From the NCBI GenBank assembly GCA_038049695.1, contig CP142456.1:77647422-77711421 (forward strand): a stretch of DNA of 64,000 bases, written 5' to 3'. Shown here one piece after another: positions 24,601 through 36,405 of this stretch (the first letter of the stretch is position 1; every line of letters starts with the position of its first letter). A program made the translations under genes and the position numbers. The notes under the pieces were generated by a model. It had not been told where the DNA came from, did not search any database, and saw only the letters and a list, made by a program, of their open reading frames with translations. The stretch is from Cinnamomum chago (taxonomy: Eukaryota; Streptophyta; Magnoliopsida; Laurales; Lauraceae).

Positions 24601-27513
24601 ATCTACCAAAGGGGGTGTCTAATAGGATGTACTTAGAGAAGAATCATTGAGAAGAACTCTCTATATCGACTGTAATTCGGTGAGATCATATGCTTTTTGG
24701 TGTTCTTTTAAACATAAAAGGGTAGAAGAGTTGTGTAGAAATGTTATTTGGAGAGAAGAAGAAAAGAAATAAGTCATATTATGCATTAAAAAAAAAATGG
24801 AAAGTAGGAATTTTTCTCACCCCGTAGCGGCCGATACGGGTGCGACGGCTGATAAATCGGCCGTAGCGTAGCAGTAGCGGCCGATATAGCGGCCTCTACG
24901 CTACTATTTTCATCCATGGGCAGGACCCACATCAATGACCCGACCCCACCCCCCCCGGGGCACTTAACGTCACCCACCGTGGTGATGCGGACATCTTCAG
25001 GAGAAAAACCCCCTTTCTTTGGGTTTGTGAGGTTTGCAGCTGACGTTATTTGCACCTACGTGCATGAACATTGTGCTTGCTTGTGGTGAGGTAGGACGGT
25101 GTGTTATTTTTCTTTCTGTTTTTCAAAATATATGGCAACACTTCGATTTGTTTATGATTTAAGAATATCTCATTGTTTTATGATGTCATTTTGGGAAGCT
25201 CACCATATTGTTTGAATTGGAATTAATTAATAAAAAAAAGGTTTGTCCATCTGGATTCAGGAAGGTATGGAAAGTAGAACTTCCCATTTGATGCATTTAA
25301 TTAGAAATACCATGAGAGACTGGTGCCACTGATTTTCTTCCGGCAAGACTAAAAAATTCATTTAGTAGCACCAGCAAAGGAAACAAATAAGAGATCAAAC
25401 ATTTTACAAGAGATCTATGTGAATCCACCATTTTAGGCCAATCCATCAACCAACTCATTGACTATGAGGTTATGCCTAAATAATGGCAGCAAAAAGGAAA
25501 AAGAGAAACAAGAACATTTACAGGAAGAAGGAAAATTGAATTTAGTAGGAATAAATTGGAGAAGCAGAAGGAAATGATCCCCCCAGATTGTTGAAACAGA
25601 GTTACCTTCGATGATGGCATTCACAGTTTGACATTCTATCAAGTTCACAACAACTTATCAACACAGTATTAACTGTTGACTACCAAAGGTTTACTTATCC
25701 TTCATTACTTTTTGGGTCTCCCCATCATAGGAAAGTGGAACATGAGAAATATAAATGATCTATATATCTTGGCAGTTCCAGCCTAAGCATTCACTGGAGA
25801 GATGGTCTCTTGATGCAGGCCAGATCATTGGTTTGGCAGTCCATTGGGCCCAAGCCCATAAAAAGATATTCAAATCGTGCACGAGTATCTATTTTAGTAT
25901 TAGCTGAATTTTAGGGATACTTATGAGATTAATTAGAAGGTTTTATCTTATTTTGTTTTAGAGATTATTTCAATTTGATTTGTTTCTAAGAATAGGTTTA
26001 AGTATGAGTCTATATAAAGGATTGTAATCCCTCTTTAGGGACAATGCATTGATTAATAAAAACTTCTTCTCCTAAGAAATTCTCTTGGTTATTTGTCTAT
26101 GGTGTGAGACCAAGACGTTTTAAATCCCTATCCCTAAGCCATTGGCTTGGAGTTTAGCCTGTTGGCTATCCTCCCTATTCCCTGAGCTGCTTCATCTCTA
26201 TACTAGAGGATTTAAAAACTTCAAAAAGGAGAGAGGTGGCTTGACTAATGGTTCATTTTCCACCAAAATCCCTCCATCAGAAGTGGGAGGATTGTAATTG
26301 TGAGACTTGTTTGATCTGTGGGCTGGCTCATCTGTTTTAGATCCAGTAGAAGGATGATTTGGATCCCATACATGTGATGTGCTCCGAGTCGCTAATAATT
26401 GAAGATTAAAGAGGGACAACGCTGCAGTTCTTCCTTTCTTCAGCCTCATCTATTTTTTTACTTTTGAAAGCACATTTTTAATGCCGCATTAATGTCTAAA
26501 TGCTCTTATCTTATCTAGGAAAATGATGAGAAAGCCAAGGCAGAAGCTGCTGCTGCTGCTGCTTTTCATTCGACACCTATCCCATCCGACTTTAGACATT
26601 GCTCCTATAATGACGCAACATTCTCCATTGATGACTTTGAAGGTAAGATATTTCATGCCATTCCTTTTGTGAGGTAGTTGAAAATTCCAAGAGATTAAAG
26701 TTCCAATGTTGATCTCACAAGAACTAGAATGATCGTGTCATTTTCTGATCTTTTGGGAGGGGCCAATGATTTAATTGGGTTATGAGATGCCTTTTGATTA
26801 ATCTAGTGTCTATTTAAAGCCTTAGGAAGTTCTTCGGTGTCATCTACGAGCCCCCCAGTCACCGGTGAACGGAAGCTGTTCTCAGATGTGACGAGGCTAG
26901 GTTTTGCTGCTGCACATGACTCACCTTCTCTGAAGGCTGATGAGTCCGTTGATGCTTTAAGTACCTTGGAGATGACGGGCGAAGCTTCAAGGCTAACTGG
27001 TAACACTAAACATTGTCATAACATTTTTTTCTTAATTCTTTTTTGTGAGACTACCATTACATTTTTTATCTGTTGGGTTTCCCCGTGTATTATTCTTTTA
27101 ACCTTCTATTCATAAATCTTGATCTTCCAGTATTGAAATATGTTGGAGGATACCTCATCCAGTGTGACCATGTTTCGGTCCCTGAAGAATGGCCTCACAT
27201 ATAAAGAATTGTGTGCCTTGGCTAGCTGTACATTTGTTGAGGCTTGGGCCTACACTTTCCTCTGCACATTTTGGATGTAGAAAAGAAGTCATCTACTCTA
27301 ATGAAAACTTTTGGACTCGGGGATATATTAGATGAGCAGTTTTTTCCATTCTCTGCAGGTCCGAGGACTGCACCCACGATGTCATTTGCAAACATCATTT
27401 CCACTGCCAAACCCGAAGGTGGCACGGAGATCCCAAAAATGAATGATGTTGGAAAGAAAGGTAAGAAACCAAGTAGGGTGCTTTTGTCCACTGCTGGTGG
27501 CCGGCGCTATTGA
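12658..27513 (+). CDS. RING-finger protein, RNF10 family
   Basis: Nine exons join in frame: 12658-12856, 17780-17826, 18733-20106, 20860-20948, 23145-23247, 23326-23430, 26519-26642, 26820-26999 and 27359-27513 (2376 nt, 791 residues). All introns are GT-AG with matching phases. The N-terminus (about 1-190) is Ser/Asn-rich and looks disordered. A C3HC4 RING follows with C249, C252, C264, H266, C269, C272, C292 and C295, marking a probable ubiquitin E3 ligase. Exon 4 encodes the RNF10 signature AIDGQHLILHPLNMKCLL, exons 5-6 the conserved stretch after it, then a Lys/Arg/Glu helix (about 590-620) with an Ala run and a basic C-terminus ending SRVLLSTAGGRRY, typical of plant members. Mammalian RNF10 is linked to ribosome ubiquitination and transcription; the plant role is not established. 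Introns 1-3 and 6 are enlarged by transposon relics. ATG 12658 is the first after the TATA box. Confidence 0.92.
13292..14600 (-). pseudogene. Ty3 (gypsy) integrase relic
   Basis: Read on the minus strand from about 14580 down, the DNA encodes a zinc-binding integrase N-terminus (a CNVCQRNKG stretch), then the catalytic-core start with a VDHLSK-like Asp block only after a frameshift, later fragments in other frames, and near 13580-13500 the C-terminal GSKVHLVFHVSCLKKK block found in chromovirus-type Ty3 elements. Many stops and frameshifts break it. Neither protease/reverse transcriptase nor LTRs are evident, so this is an internal fragment. It lies inside intron 1 of the RING gene, antisense to it. 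Confidence 0.8.
14431..14490. repeat. 30-bp tandem duplication in the integrase relic
   Basis: The bases at 14431-14460 are repeated at 14461-14490 with one mismatch. In the relic reading frame this duplicates the peptide DIVRFVSKC, giving an extra copy of a zinc-ligand cysteine. Confidence 0.93.
14601..17779. other. Remaining intron 1 of the RING gene
   Basis: Non-coding. Between about 15710 and 16840 the ends carry GATACGG/CGTATCG-rich text that could be degraded ends of one larger element, interrupted by the MITE at 16259-16558. A poly(T) run lies near 15823-15838. No other gene is seen. Confidence 0.4.
16259..16558. mobile_element. MITE with 30-bp terminal inverted repeats in intron 1
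   Basis: The first 30 bases, starting ATTATATGAGAACTTTATTG, match the reverse complement of the last 30 with only a few differences; both arms end in GGGGCCCAA. A perfect hairpin, GTTCTCACAT/ATGTGAGAAC with a 3-base loop, spans the right boundary at 16546-16568. TTCCACCT (16251-16258) and TTCCCACCT (16571-16579) may be a decayed target duplication, in which case the right boundary would be at 16570. No coding capacity; superfamily not assigned. Confidence 0.65.
21700..21747. repeat. 48-bp near-palindrome
   Basis: GGTTTAAAAAATCG at 21700-21713 is the exact reverse complement of the last 14 bases (21734-21747), enclosing a 20-base GC-rich centre that contains CGGGTCCCG. It lies in intron 4 of the RING gene. 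It could be two transposon ends with nothing between them. Confidence 0.85.
24227..24915. mobile_element. Candidate TIR element with GTAGCGG-rich ends
   Basis: GGATGAAAATAG at 24227-24238 is exactly inverted at 24904-24915. Just inside both ends are repeated GTAGCGG/CCGCTAC motifs, while the middle is AT-rich. No clear target duplication or transposase was seen. It lies in intron 6 of the RING gene. Confidence 0.5.
25830..26150 (+). mobile_element. Solo-LTR-like block in intron 6 of the RING gene
   Basis: An AT-rich stretch contains TATATAAAGG (about 26011), then within 60 bases AATAAAAAC, the spacing of promoter and poly(A) signal in a plant LTR. No internal retrotransposon genes adjoin it. 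Exact ends and target duplication could not be resolved, so solo LTR is an inference. Confidence 0.4.
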
Positions 27514-28218
27514 AGACAATGTATGGTTTCATTTTGTTCCTGCCTGCGCAGCTCGTGTTTAGATGGACTGATCAATCTTTTAGATGATGTACGTGCATCT
27601 CACTAGCAATATAACCTGGGATTGAGAGTATACAGGATGGATTCAGTTCTTAGCTGCAGATTTTCATGTACTTTCGTCCAAATCACCTGTTTCCTTTTCC
27701 TTACATGTTCATGAAGATATTGCTTTGTGTTTATTGCTAGAAAAATTTGCATATGCAGGGAAATGTTTTACTTTAGACTTTTGAGGGTAATGCACAGTTG
27801 GTTCCGTGAACGTTTTTTTTTTTTTTTTTTTCTTTCTTGAAGCATTTGGTGAAGGTAGGTGTCCAAGTGATTCAGCTTTTTACATGTTGGATGCTAGAAC
27901 TTTGTAAGAGCTCTGCTTCCCATCTGGACAACATGGGAATAGTTCATTGTTCATGTTACTGGTTTTGTGTAATGTTGGAGAAACCCGCTATACCATCAGA
28001 CGGTTAAGTCTTCCTAGGCTGAGCCCATGTTACCTGATTTCACGTAATTAGCAACCGTTTTTGTGCTTTGCCATACCATTTATGGTCACAATTGGAGCAG
28101 AGTGCAGGGCGTTTGGGTTCCAAGGACCCAAATGGGACCAATGGCTATCCAAATTTGGGCACACCAAACTTGTAAAACAAAGTGTGGACCCAACCTGCAT
28201 GGGGTGTCTGGCTTGAAA

Positions 28219-28391
28219 TTTTTTTTTTTTTTTTAATAATGCAGGTTTTCAATCATTTGGGCTAGAATAATCCCTATAGGCTCAGGAGAGAAAGCCGGAT
28301 AAAATTCCCGTGGCCCTAGGTAATGTAGTTTTGAACTCACAACTTTCGGGTGCAAACCGTGGTCCTAGGCCAATAGAGCTACCCCTCTTAA
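28219..28391 (-). mobile_element. tRNA-derived SINE copy (minus strand)
   Basis: On the minus strand this reads a head resembling GGGGTAGCTCTATTGGCC (degenerate box A), the phrase CCTAGGACCACGGTTTGC, a degenerate box B, then a body and a 16-base poly(A) tail (T run at 28219-28234). It is the same family as the copies at 51.0, 52.0 and 57.6 kb but more diverged. No clear target duplication was found. Confidence 0.75.
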
Positions 28392-29156
28392 ATTCACTGT
28401 AAATTCTTTGTTTTGGGGTCTTTTAAAGCTTGCATGAAATGTGTTGAGATTGTTGGTATTTGGGAGCCCGTCTTATGAAGAGCATGGGCTGCTTATATTA
28501 ATTTTACTGGAACAGAGTTTGCTCTTGTACTCTTTTACATGCATCACCCATTACAAATTCTTTGCACTAGACTTTGTACAAGGGAATAAAACATGTAAAC
28601 AAATAATATCTTCAATTATGGAAGATTTTTGAGTCATCGTCTATTATTATCCGACTCGGGGCCAAGTCTTTGGGTCCTGGTGGGTTTTGGAGCTGCATCG
28701 ACTTTTGGGGTTTTAGAGAAAGGGTGAGACTCTTTTTAGGCAAATGACCCAGGTTTTGGCCTGAGAAGGCTAAATATTTTTATATCTTAACCTGAATCCT
28801 CTACTCAGATATTGTCGATACATTGCTTAGATACGGCAATATCGTTAGATGCAAATTTCTCAACAAAATTATGGTACTAAAAATCTGTATAATTAAAAGA
28901 TTTGTGAGGATAAGAACGAAATATGTGGTGTAATCATGACGGTAGGGAGATGAAAAATGAAGATCAAAGGTGAATGTTTAGAAATATTACCCTATATGTT
29001 CAATTCTTATGTATTCTAATGCTAGCATTCCCACATAGTAAGAAGGGTTAAAAAAACTTGTAAAAGTATTGTTGATGCATTCTTAAATACACAGATCATT
29101 AGAAGATGCTAATTTCTCAACAAAATAGTGGTGTTAAAATTTTGTAAACTTCGAAG

Positions 29157-30457
29157 TTTTTACGAAAAAATTTATGCTAAACATGGATCAGACGGATTTA
29201 TTAACAAATACATAAAAATCTCCAATTGGTGGTTTGTGCATTTTTTTTGTACTAATTTGCTCGCTAACAATATCGTTACCAATTTGCCCCCCTACCATCC
29301 ATCTTTTTTTTTCTCTTATTCATTCTTCTCCTCTCTGCGTTCGTTGCTATGGATGTCACCGTTCCATTTGACCATGAAAGTTTATGGGTACGAGATCTCT
29401 ATATTAGTCCACTCAATAAATAAGTCCAATAGTGTGCAAAAAATAATAATCTACGTAGAGAAAATAAAATCACAAGCACACACTACAAGGACACCAGACT
29501 TTTGCGTGGAAAACTCTAATCGGGTGAAAAACCACAATCCGAATTGGATCGATAATCAAGCACTATTAATTTCGTAATTACAAGAAACTCAGATTTTCTT
29601 TCCAAATATCCCTTACCTAAGGATTAAAGTTATCTTGTGTCGCTTCACGTTTCAACGACTTTACATCACTGATTGCAACAGACTCAATTCAGCGCCTAAC
29701 TCCTCAAATCTTTTACGCATGAAGATGATCTTCTACAAGGGATGCATAAGAGCCCGTTTCTCTAGAGTACTTGGCAGCTCAATTAGATCACTAATTCAGA
29801 ACTTGAGAAATGATCTGTTTGTTTTTGGATTGTGAGAAACACCTGGTTTATAGCTCTAAATCCATGCAAGAGACTCGTAATAATAATACACTCAGAATAG
29901 GAGTTTGTCTCAAACTACTCAAAAGAGTCCGGGTCGAACTTGGCTAACTTATCCACTCTCGCTATAGCGAGCAAGAGTCTGGAATTTGGCTCTCACAGCC
30001 ACTATTTGAGGCTTGACAACCTTTTGACCTTACAGACCACGTAAGAAATCGAGTTTGAATAATAGTATAACGGAGGAGGATGGGTATGGAGATGCATCCA
30101 ATCTTATTCATGTGTCATGTTTCAAATTAGCAGGTTTAATTAGTAAGAGAAAAAGGAGGGAACGATAATATCGAGAAACTGGGTTGTTCCATTCCTTCTT
30201 CTTTCTCTTTAATTCATCATTCTTTTTGATACGCATGAGCTTCTGGTTAAAAATGATTGGAAATAATCGAGTCAGGACTAAAATGTGTTATATGGTACTG
30301 GGACCCCTAATTTGAGGGGCAAATTTGAGTAGCCCTAATTGTCTTAGCTAGGGGCAAAATTGTCTTTTTATTGTATATGAACCCCTAATTCGATTTTTTC
30401 ATATATTTCTTAATAAATCCGTCTAATCCATGTTTAGTATAAATTCTTCTGTAAAAA
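29157..30457. repeat. 1.3-kb structure bounded by inverted repeats
   Basis: About 57 bases at 29157-29213 recur inverted at about 30400-30457 with roughly 85-90 percent agreement by eye; both contain a CTAAACATGGAT core followed by AGACGGATTTATTA. The interior includes text resembling LTR-retrotransposon flanks around 29460-29530. Related direct phrases (AATCATGACGG) lie outside each arm at 28941 and 30499. It may be a transposon carrying a nested insertion. Confidence 0.5.
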
Positions 30458-30796
30458 ATCCAAAAAAAATTGAGAACAAGTAAGAGAGATGTCATATAAT
30501 CATGACGGAAATAGTAAAAAAGGTTTAAAAAAATGTAAAAGTACCTTAAAAAAAATCTTAAGGAGATTGTTTTAGAGAATATGCGTGCAACACTTTCAAT
30601 AATCAGCCGTGCTACCTGGCCCGACTGGGGGACCGGATTCGGGCCCCGTCCCCCAGGAGGACCATGTGGAGTTTCCCTTCAATAATATTAAAAAAAAGTC
30701 AAAACTTGAAAATGTATTAACTTTCTCTTTAGACAAGAACTATTTGATAATGATATTAAACACGGTTTTAGCTAATTTCATTTTCATGAAGATGTA

Positions 30797-31325
30797 TGTT
30801 ATCTTCATGTTAGAAAATAAAATAAAATAAAAACGCAAGTGCCTCTTACCTCTCACTATTTTATGGTTTTTACTCAAAGCAAAGTAGAATAAAATACAAG
30901 AAATATTGTTTTCCTTCTTTTTTTTAAGAAATTCTCTTAAAACAATATGCCATATTCTTTTTTAGAGGTTTCTCCTGTATGATCACTATTAGCCGTTAGT
31001 TTTCGCACTTGGTAATTGAAGTCGAGATATTTCCCCAAGCATTCCGTACCGCTCCAATTTTGCGGTATTGCAAAACTTTATCGAGATGTTGCAAAACTTT
31101 ACTGGATTATTGGAACCAATACAGGTTTATGTACATGATTCAATAAAAGTCTTGCGATGTCGCGGAAAAGAAATATTGTAAAAAATGGAGATTATGTTAA
31201 CTTCAAGTTAGAAAAAAGAAAAGGAAATGGAAAAGGAAAGAAAAAAAAAATGCAAGTGCCTCTTACCTCTCCCTATTTTCTGGTTTTTTCTCAAAACAAA
31301 GTAGAATAAAATACAAGAAATATTC
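30797..31325. repeat. Direct duplication of about 110-130 bp
   Basis: 30797-30908 and 31197-31325 are direct copies offset by about 400-417 bases; the stretch GCAAGTGCCTCTTACCTCTC is shared. The second copy has an expanded A/G-rich tract. No reading frame is involved. Confidence 0.8.
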
Positions 31326-31365
31326 TTTTTCTAAATTTTATAAGCACAATGTATTATGTTTTTGG

Positions 31366-31703
31366 GACATTTACCAAATAATTAAACTTATAGTGTAATT
31401 AATCGATTTTATGAAAAATGATAACAAAACCACCATTTAGTTCTTCGTACCTTTTTTTAAATTTTTTTACGAGATTTCCCCACTTGGCGATATCATCAAC
31501 TGCTTGTGTTTAAACCCCCGAATTTTTTTTTATCATAGGCGATATCATCAACTGCGGTAATTTCGTGTACAAGTTGGCGATATCGTCAACTTGATAATTT
31601 CGTCAAAAAAAAAAAATGTTACGAACAACTAAATGGTGGTTTTGTTATCATTCTTCATAAAATCTATTAATTACACTATAAGCTTAATTATTTGGTAAAT
31701 GTC
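31366..31703. mobile_element. Foldback MITE with 86-bp terminal inverted repeats
   Basis: 31366-31451 and 31618-31703 are inverted copies with only about four or five differences over 86 bases, starting GACATTTACCAAATAATTAA. The 166-base centre carries three direct copies of GGCGATATCATCAACTG (31486, 31538 and, with two changes, 31576). No coding capacity and no clear target duplication. The long arms would fold into a hairpin, a common small-RNA source. Confidence 0.85.
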
Positions 31704-32356
31704 ACTTTTTATATTTTTTTATTAATAATAAAAGACTATATTTCACATAAATGCAAGCATCGAAGGTTGTTGGGCCTGTGGCACTGCCGATTGCAAGCTG
31801 TTAATTTTCTGGCATGGCAATAGAAATTTCTGGTTTGCACTGACTGGCATGACTACCTTTTGCATTGCATATAGATATCAGTGGAAAGGATAAATTAAAA
31901 GATATTAAACATGCCGTGTACAAGGATGGCACTAGAAAATTCAAGTCATTCACGCTAACCAGGCTGCAAATTTGAATTCCCCTTCTTCATTTATTACACA
32001 TACAAGTATGTTCGAATTGAACTGTTGCTCTTCTCAACCGACTCAGACGTTCAAAGAACAAATCCACTGTATTTGCTACATATGCAGGTCAACTCAATCA
32101 ACTCAAATTTCTTGTTTCTTGTAACTGAAAGCTAAAAAGCCAAGTTTCAAGTTTGAAGCACTTTCTCTCTCCTTTCTTCTTTTGATGGACTCATTTTTTT
32201 CGTTTTCTTAGGAAAAATTCGATTTTAAGCAAAAATTTTACTTTTTACCGACGTAAAAATTTAGGAGAGTTAGTATGGAGAGAATTTCAAAAACCTCAAA
32301 AGGTAGTTGGCCAGTTTCTCTTATTAGAATTCCTCAAATGTTGAACTTCGAAGGGG

Positions 32357-32590
32357 TTTTTTTTTTTTTTTTAATGATGAGTTAGCTTTCATTCAAAGGA
32401 AATATGATACAAAAGGGTTGTTAATAAACTTAGCCCCATGGGGTAAGTAAAAGAAACTTGATTGCAATACATCAATACATTACAAATACAAAGCATTTTA
32501 GTAAAGTAGAAAGTATCATAATTTCCAACAAAAACAGGCATCTCCACAAATAGGTTTAACATGTCAATCAAATAATTAGAAACCATAGAT
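32357..32590 (-). mobile_element. Possible LINE 3' end (minus strand)
   Basis: On the minus strand, AT-rich sequence ends in a 16-base A run (T run at 32357-32372) preceded by text resembling the 3' end of plant LINEs. No reverse transcriptase is recognised, so this would be a severely 5'-truncated copy. Confidence 0.3.
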
Positions 32591-35500
32591 GAGAGTTATC
32601 CTAGCCGTTCGATTGATGGCCATCGAATTGGACGGCTCAAAAGAAACAGAAAATAAAAAAACAGCAAATAAATTCATGATCCAACCAAAACTCCAAAATC
32701 TGGGATCAATCTATGCTCATCTGAAATGGGTGTCCCACCATTACCTTCATGGGCACACAGGCCATGTGTACGGCGCAGATTTGTCTAGCTGTAAAAGCAC
32801 ACCCAAACAAACACTCAACCAAACCCAAGTAGTGGTTGACTGGATTGAGGATGACTGGTTTTTGCTTTTGGTTGCGGTGAATTCAGTGTTCACGAGAAAC
32901 CTGGGAATTTCCTCACAAGCAATTTATTCTACTTCTGCCATGGACAATGCCTTGTAGCAGTCCCTATCCTTCAAATACATTGCTCAAGCTGTCACCTTCC
33001 CATACGCGCCTGTGTAAAATGTATGGCCTTGGTTTTTCACAGGTGGGGCCCATGATCCTGTGATCAGGAGCATTGATTTGACAGGTCTCACTGAGGATAG
33101 GGGTTTAGTAATGTGTAATTAGAACATCTGAGCCTTCCATTTACTTAGAGTAATAGCCTAAGATGAGAATCCAGATCCACTGGTTAGGGGCAACCCATGA
33201 TTTAATTTGCTCATCACCCCTCTCATTTCTCTGGAAGATGTTGCACCAAACCTTTCTTAAATCTGGAGCACAGAAAACAAGTCTTAATCCAGAGAATGAT
33301 GATCATAATTGGAATTATCATGTGTAATTAAAAACATAATGTTCAAGCTCATTTGTGTTTTTGTAATGATGAATCAATGGTTAACTATCACAAACTGGTT
33401 GGAGTGAATTTGAGGGCCTATCAGTTTCATGTTATGTGCTTATTGTATTCTATTGCTTCAGGGCTTGCCAAACTTCTTGTAATATCAAGAACATCTAAAC
33501 TTCACCACATTCATCTTGTACTTTCAGAATTAGGTCATAGATTGATAGTTGTAGTGATCTAACAAATCCCACTGTCTAAAAGTTTATTTTTTCACATTCA
33601 CAAATGGGCTAATGTTGTGTTTTTCTTTTTTGTGATTGAACCTAATGATAGTTGGTTATTGATCGAGTGCAAAATTAAGATTACTGTAAATTCAAGAAAG
33701 GTGATTGTGAATAACTTGGGTTTTCCAAAGCTGGGCTCTCACTCGATAGAAAAAACTAATACGGAAAGCTAAAAAATAATAAAAAATAATCTGGGTATAA
33801 TGACACCAAACAATACTCATTTTTTAATACAAAAACACTGACATCCTGGTGAATACATTTCCAATGAACGTAAAAATAAATTTTCGCTGAAATACATGGG
33901 AACTCGAGCTAAAGGCACAAATCTCAAGAACCACAAAAGTTTGATGATCCCTTACGCCCTTGATCTTCGCTTTATTTATAGATGATTGAATGGGCTTGAT
34001 AGCGGGCCGTCAGGAAGCCGCTTGATAGGTGAGTGGGCCAAACCGACAAAATGGGCCAGTGGGTTAACTGTGGGCGAGCAGAAAAAAGTGGGCCGCATGA
34101 TGTTGCTGGACTCACCGCCACCGGATCTCTAGGGTGGCTCGGAGGCTTGCCATGCACTTTGCAACATTTGGGACTCTGATCCACTCGGACCACTCGGGTT
34201 GCAAATGGACGTGGACCACCCTGACCCAAAACAAGTCTAGCTAGTTATGGACTGAATTTAGGCCAATTTTTATACTTGTGTGAGCATAAGATTAGGTTAA
34301 TTCTATAACCCCATAAGCTTTGGATAATATTAATGGATCTTTTCTAATCATCATGAGCCGAGTCTATGGAATAAATTCAGACCCAACACATGACCTACTT
34401 GGTCTCTCTGGGCTGAGTCTGAATTTGTAGGCCCATGAGCTAAGATTTGGCTTATTTTCCGGTCCGAAAAAGATGTGGGTAACAGAAATGGATCTCATCA
34501 ATTTTATGACTGATCTTGGTCATGGTCTAAACACATATATTGAGTCTAGACCTTTAAACTCAGTCAGACTCAGTTGACTCGACTCGTATTTGCTATAAAT
34601 CCAAGTAGTTGGTGACCAACTAGGCCCAAAACGAATTTGAGTCAACTCATATTAACTTGCTCAATGAAACCTCAGCCTCTAATCTGAGTCAACTCTGCTC
34701 AGTAGCTTCATTAGCTGAGTGGAGTTTTGAAGATGATCCAGACCCAACCAGAAGGCCAAGATAAGTAACTGGAATGGACCAGGTCTGGACCCTCCCATTT
34801 ACGTAATGGTTGGTTACCCAAAAAAAAAAAAGGTCAGTAAGGTTGGACTTGCCATTTAAGTAATACCAATGATTAAATATTGAGGCCCTAAAAATCAAAA
34901 TCAACAGTCAGGATCATTTGATAAAATTAACACTTGGCCTGTTCCCGTAGGCCCCACCCCACACATTTGGAATGGCCCAAATGGGTCCCACCACAGAAAG
35001 TGGGTTTAGAGGACAAAAGCCCCTTTTTTTTTTCAAAGCTCCAGGCCTTTATAGCTGCAGGTCTACAAGATATCAACACCTCTTTCTAGCTATGATTTGT
35101 TTTGTTTTATTTATCTAAGAAATGCCAAAAAGGGTTCCCAAATCCCAATCCATGCAATGCAACGTCCCCTTCCGGAGTGGGGGACAGAGAGAAATTCTCA
35201 CTTCTCACCCTTCAGAACGCCCTTTTCAATGGACAGAAATAGGAAAAGCCCACCCCTTCTACCATTTCATGCTATCATCTGTCCCTTCATTTTGTGTGGC
35301 CCACCTATACTAATTGATAAGACAGATCATTTAAAAAGTTTACTCATGTGTGGTCAAATGCAAATTTTTTCCTTTAACTTCATCAAATGCACTGTTGCAA
35401 ATAAAAGTTTTTTTTTAAATCCTTATTTATTAAACATACTAAGTATAAATTAGAAATTAGAAATTAAAAATTAGACATTGGGTCTACTATTTGAGTTTTT

Positions 35501-36079
35501 TTTTTCCATTCAAATTTATCATGAGGTAAATTAATGCACCAAATTGTATCTCTTACAATCTATTTTTACTACTTTATATTATATAACATTATTGAAAAAG
35601 GATATTTTGTTTTTCCAATGGGGCTATTGGTGGCCTAATTCAGACATTCCATGATAACAGCAGCTTGGGCTTCTAATTTAATAAAATCAGATTCATCTTT
35701 ACATGATCATACTTGATCCATCCGTCTACAGTGTTTAAGATTCCTCCTTACGCCATGTAAAAAACATAACTGTATATATCACACATGATCAAAATCAACT
35801 GCCCACATTACTCTGCCATTTGTGATATAATCAAAGAAAGGTTGATGGGTTAGGACATAAAACGTGTTTAAACAAGGTGACAACTGCAGTAACCATTTTA
35901 TGAACGGCATCCAAGGGAACATTTCTGTTTCAATAGTCATAACGGACGGCTTTCAGTTTTAGGAACTAATAAAGGGTCTACCTGTTGGCCCCACTACTTT
36001 AACGGTCCAGATGTGAGGGCCAAAGAACTTGTAATTCTAGCACATTCCAAGGTCTATCTTGTAATTTCGTATCTGCTAT

Positions 36080-36085
36080 TATAAG
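36080..36085 (+). promoter_or_regulatory. TATA box of the ICE1-like gene
   Basis: TATAAG at 36080-36085 lies about 325 bases before the start codon and is followed by a CT-rich leader (CT run near 36189-36208). Transcription is expected to start near 36110, which would place all four listed uORFs in the leader. Confidence 0.5.
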
Positions 36086-36166
36086 CCATAGAGAGAACCA
36101 CAGATTTCAAGGCTCTCTCTCAGTAGACCGTTTCCAAGCCATCTCTATCTTCTCTGCTTCCTCCAA

Positions 36167-36332
36167 ATGAACTGTTTCTGAAAACTCCTCCCTCTCTCTC
36201 TCTCTCTCATCCATGTGTAAATAACAATAGGTTTCAGGGCTCTTGCTATAACGTTTCCTTCTATGTTTATCTGGGTACTGAAAATGGAGTGCTGAAAAGT
36301 AGTTTCTGCAGCTTCTCCAAATGGAGTACTGA
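36167..36332 (+). promoter_or_regulatory. Cluster of four short uORFs in the ICE1-like leader
   Basis: Four complete upstream ORFs precede the main start: 36167-36181 (4 codons), 36213-36224 (3 codons), 36263-36295 (10 codons, with a second in-frame ATG at 36284) and 36321-36332 (3 codons). The last three codons of the third, ATGGAGTGC, and the fourth, ATGGAGTAC, lie in a repeated context, each followed by TGAAAA. None overlaps the main frame. Such uORFs usually lower translation of the main frame; that effect is inferred. Confidence 0.7.
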
Positions 36333-36405
36333 AAAAAAGCTGTTTCCTTTCTCTCCATCTCTCCTCCCTCTCTAAACTTAGAAAACAAGAGCTGAGAGAG
36401 GAGAG

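Larger units (their letters stand above)
27514..36079. other. Repeat-rich intergenic region between the RING and ICE1 genes
   Basis: No intact gene is seen. It holds a SINE copy, a long inverted-repeat structure, a direct duplication, a foldback MITE and a LINE-like poly(A) tail, each listed separately. From 34260 to 34910 the DNA is full of short GACTCAGT and GGCCCA phrases that also occur at 44700-45050 and 54540-55060, suggesting a shared degraded repeat family. Confidence 0.5.

Noticed and set aside
34260..34910. A MITE family with GACTCAGT/GGCCCA text, also at 44.7-45.05 and 54.5-55.06 kb
   Set aside because: The phrases recur, but I could not align the blocks end to end or find terminal repeats, so element boundaries are not supported.
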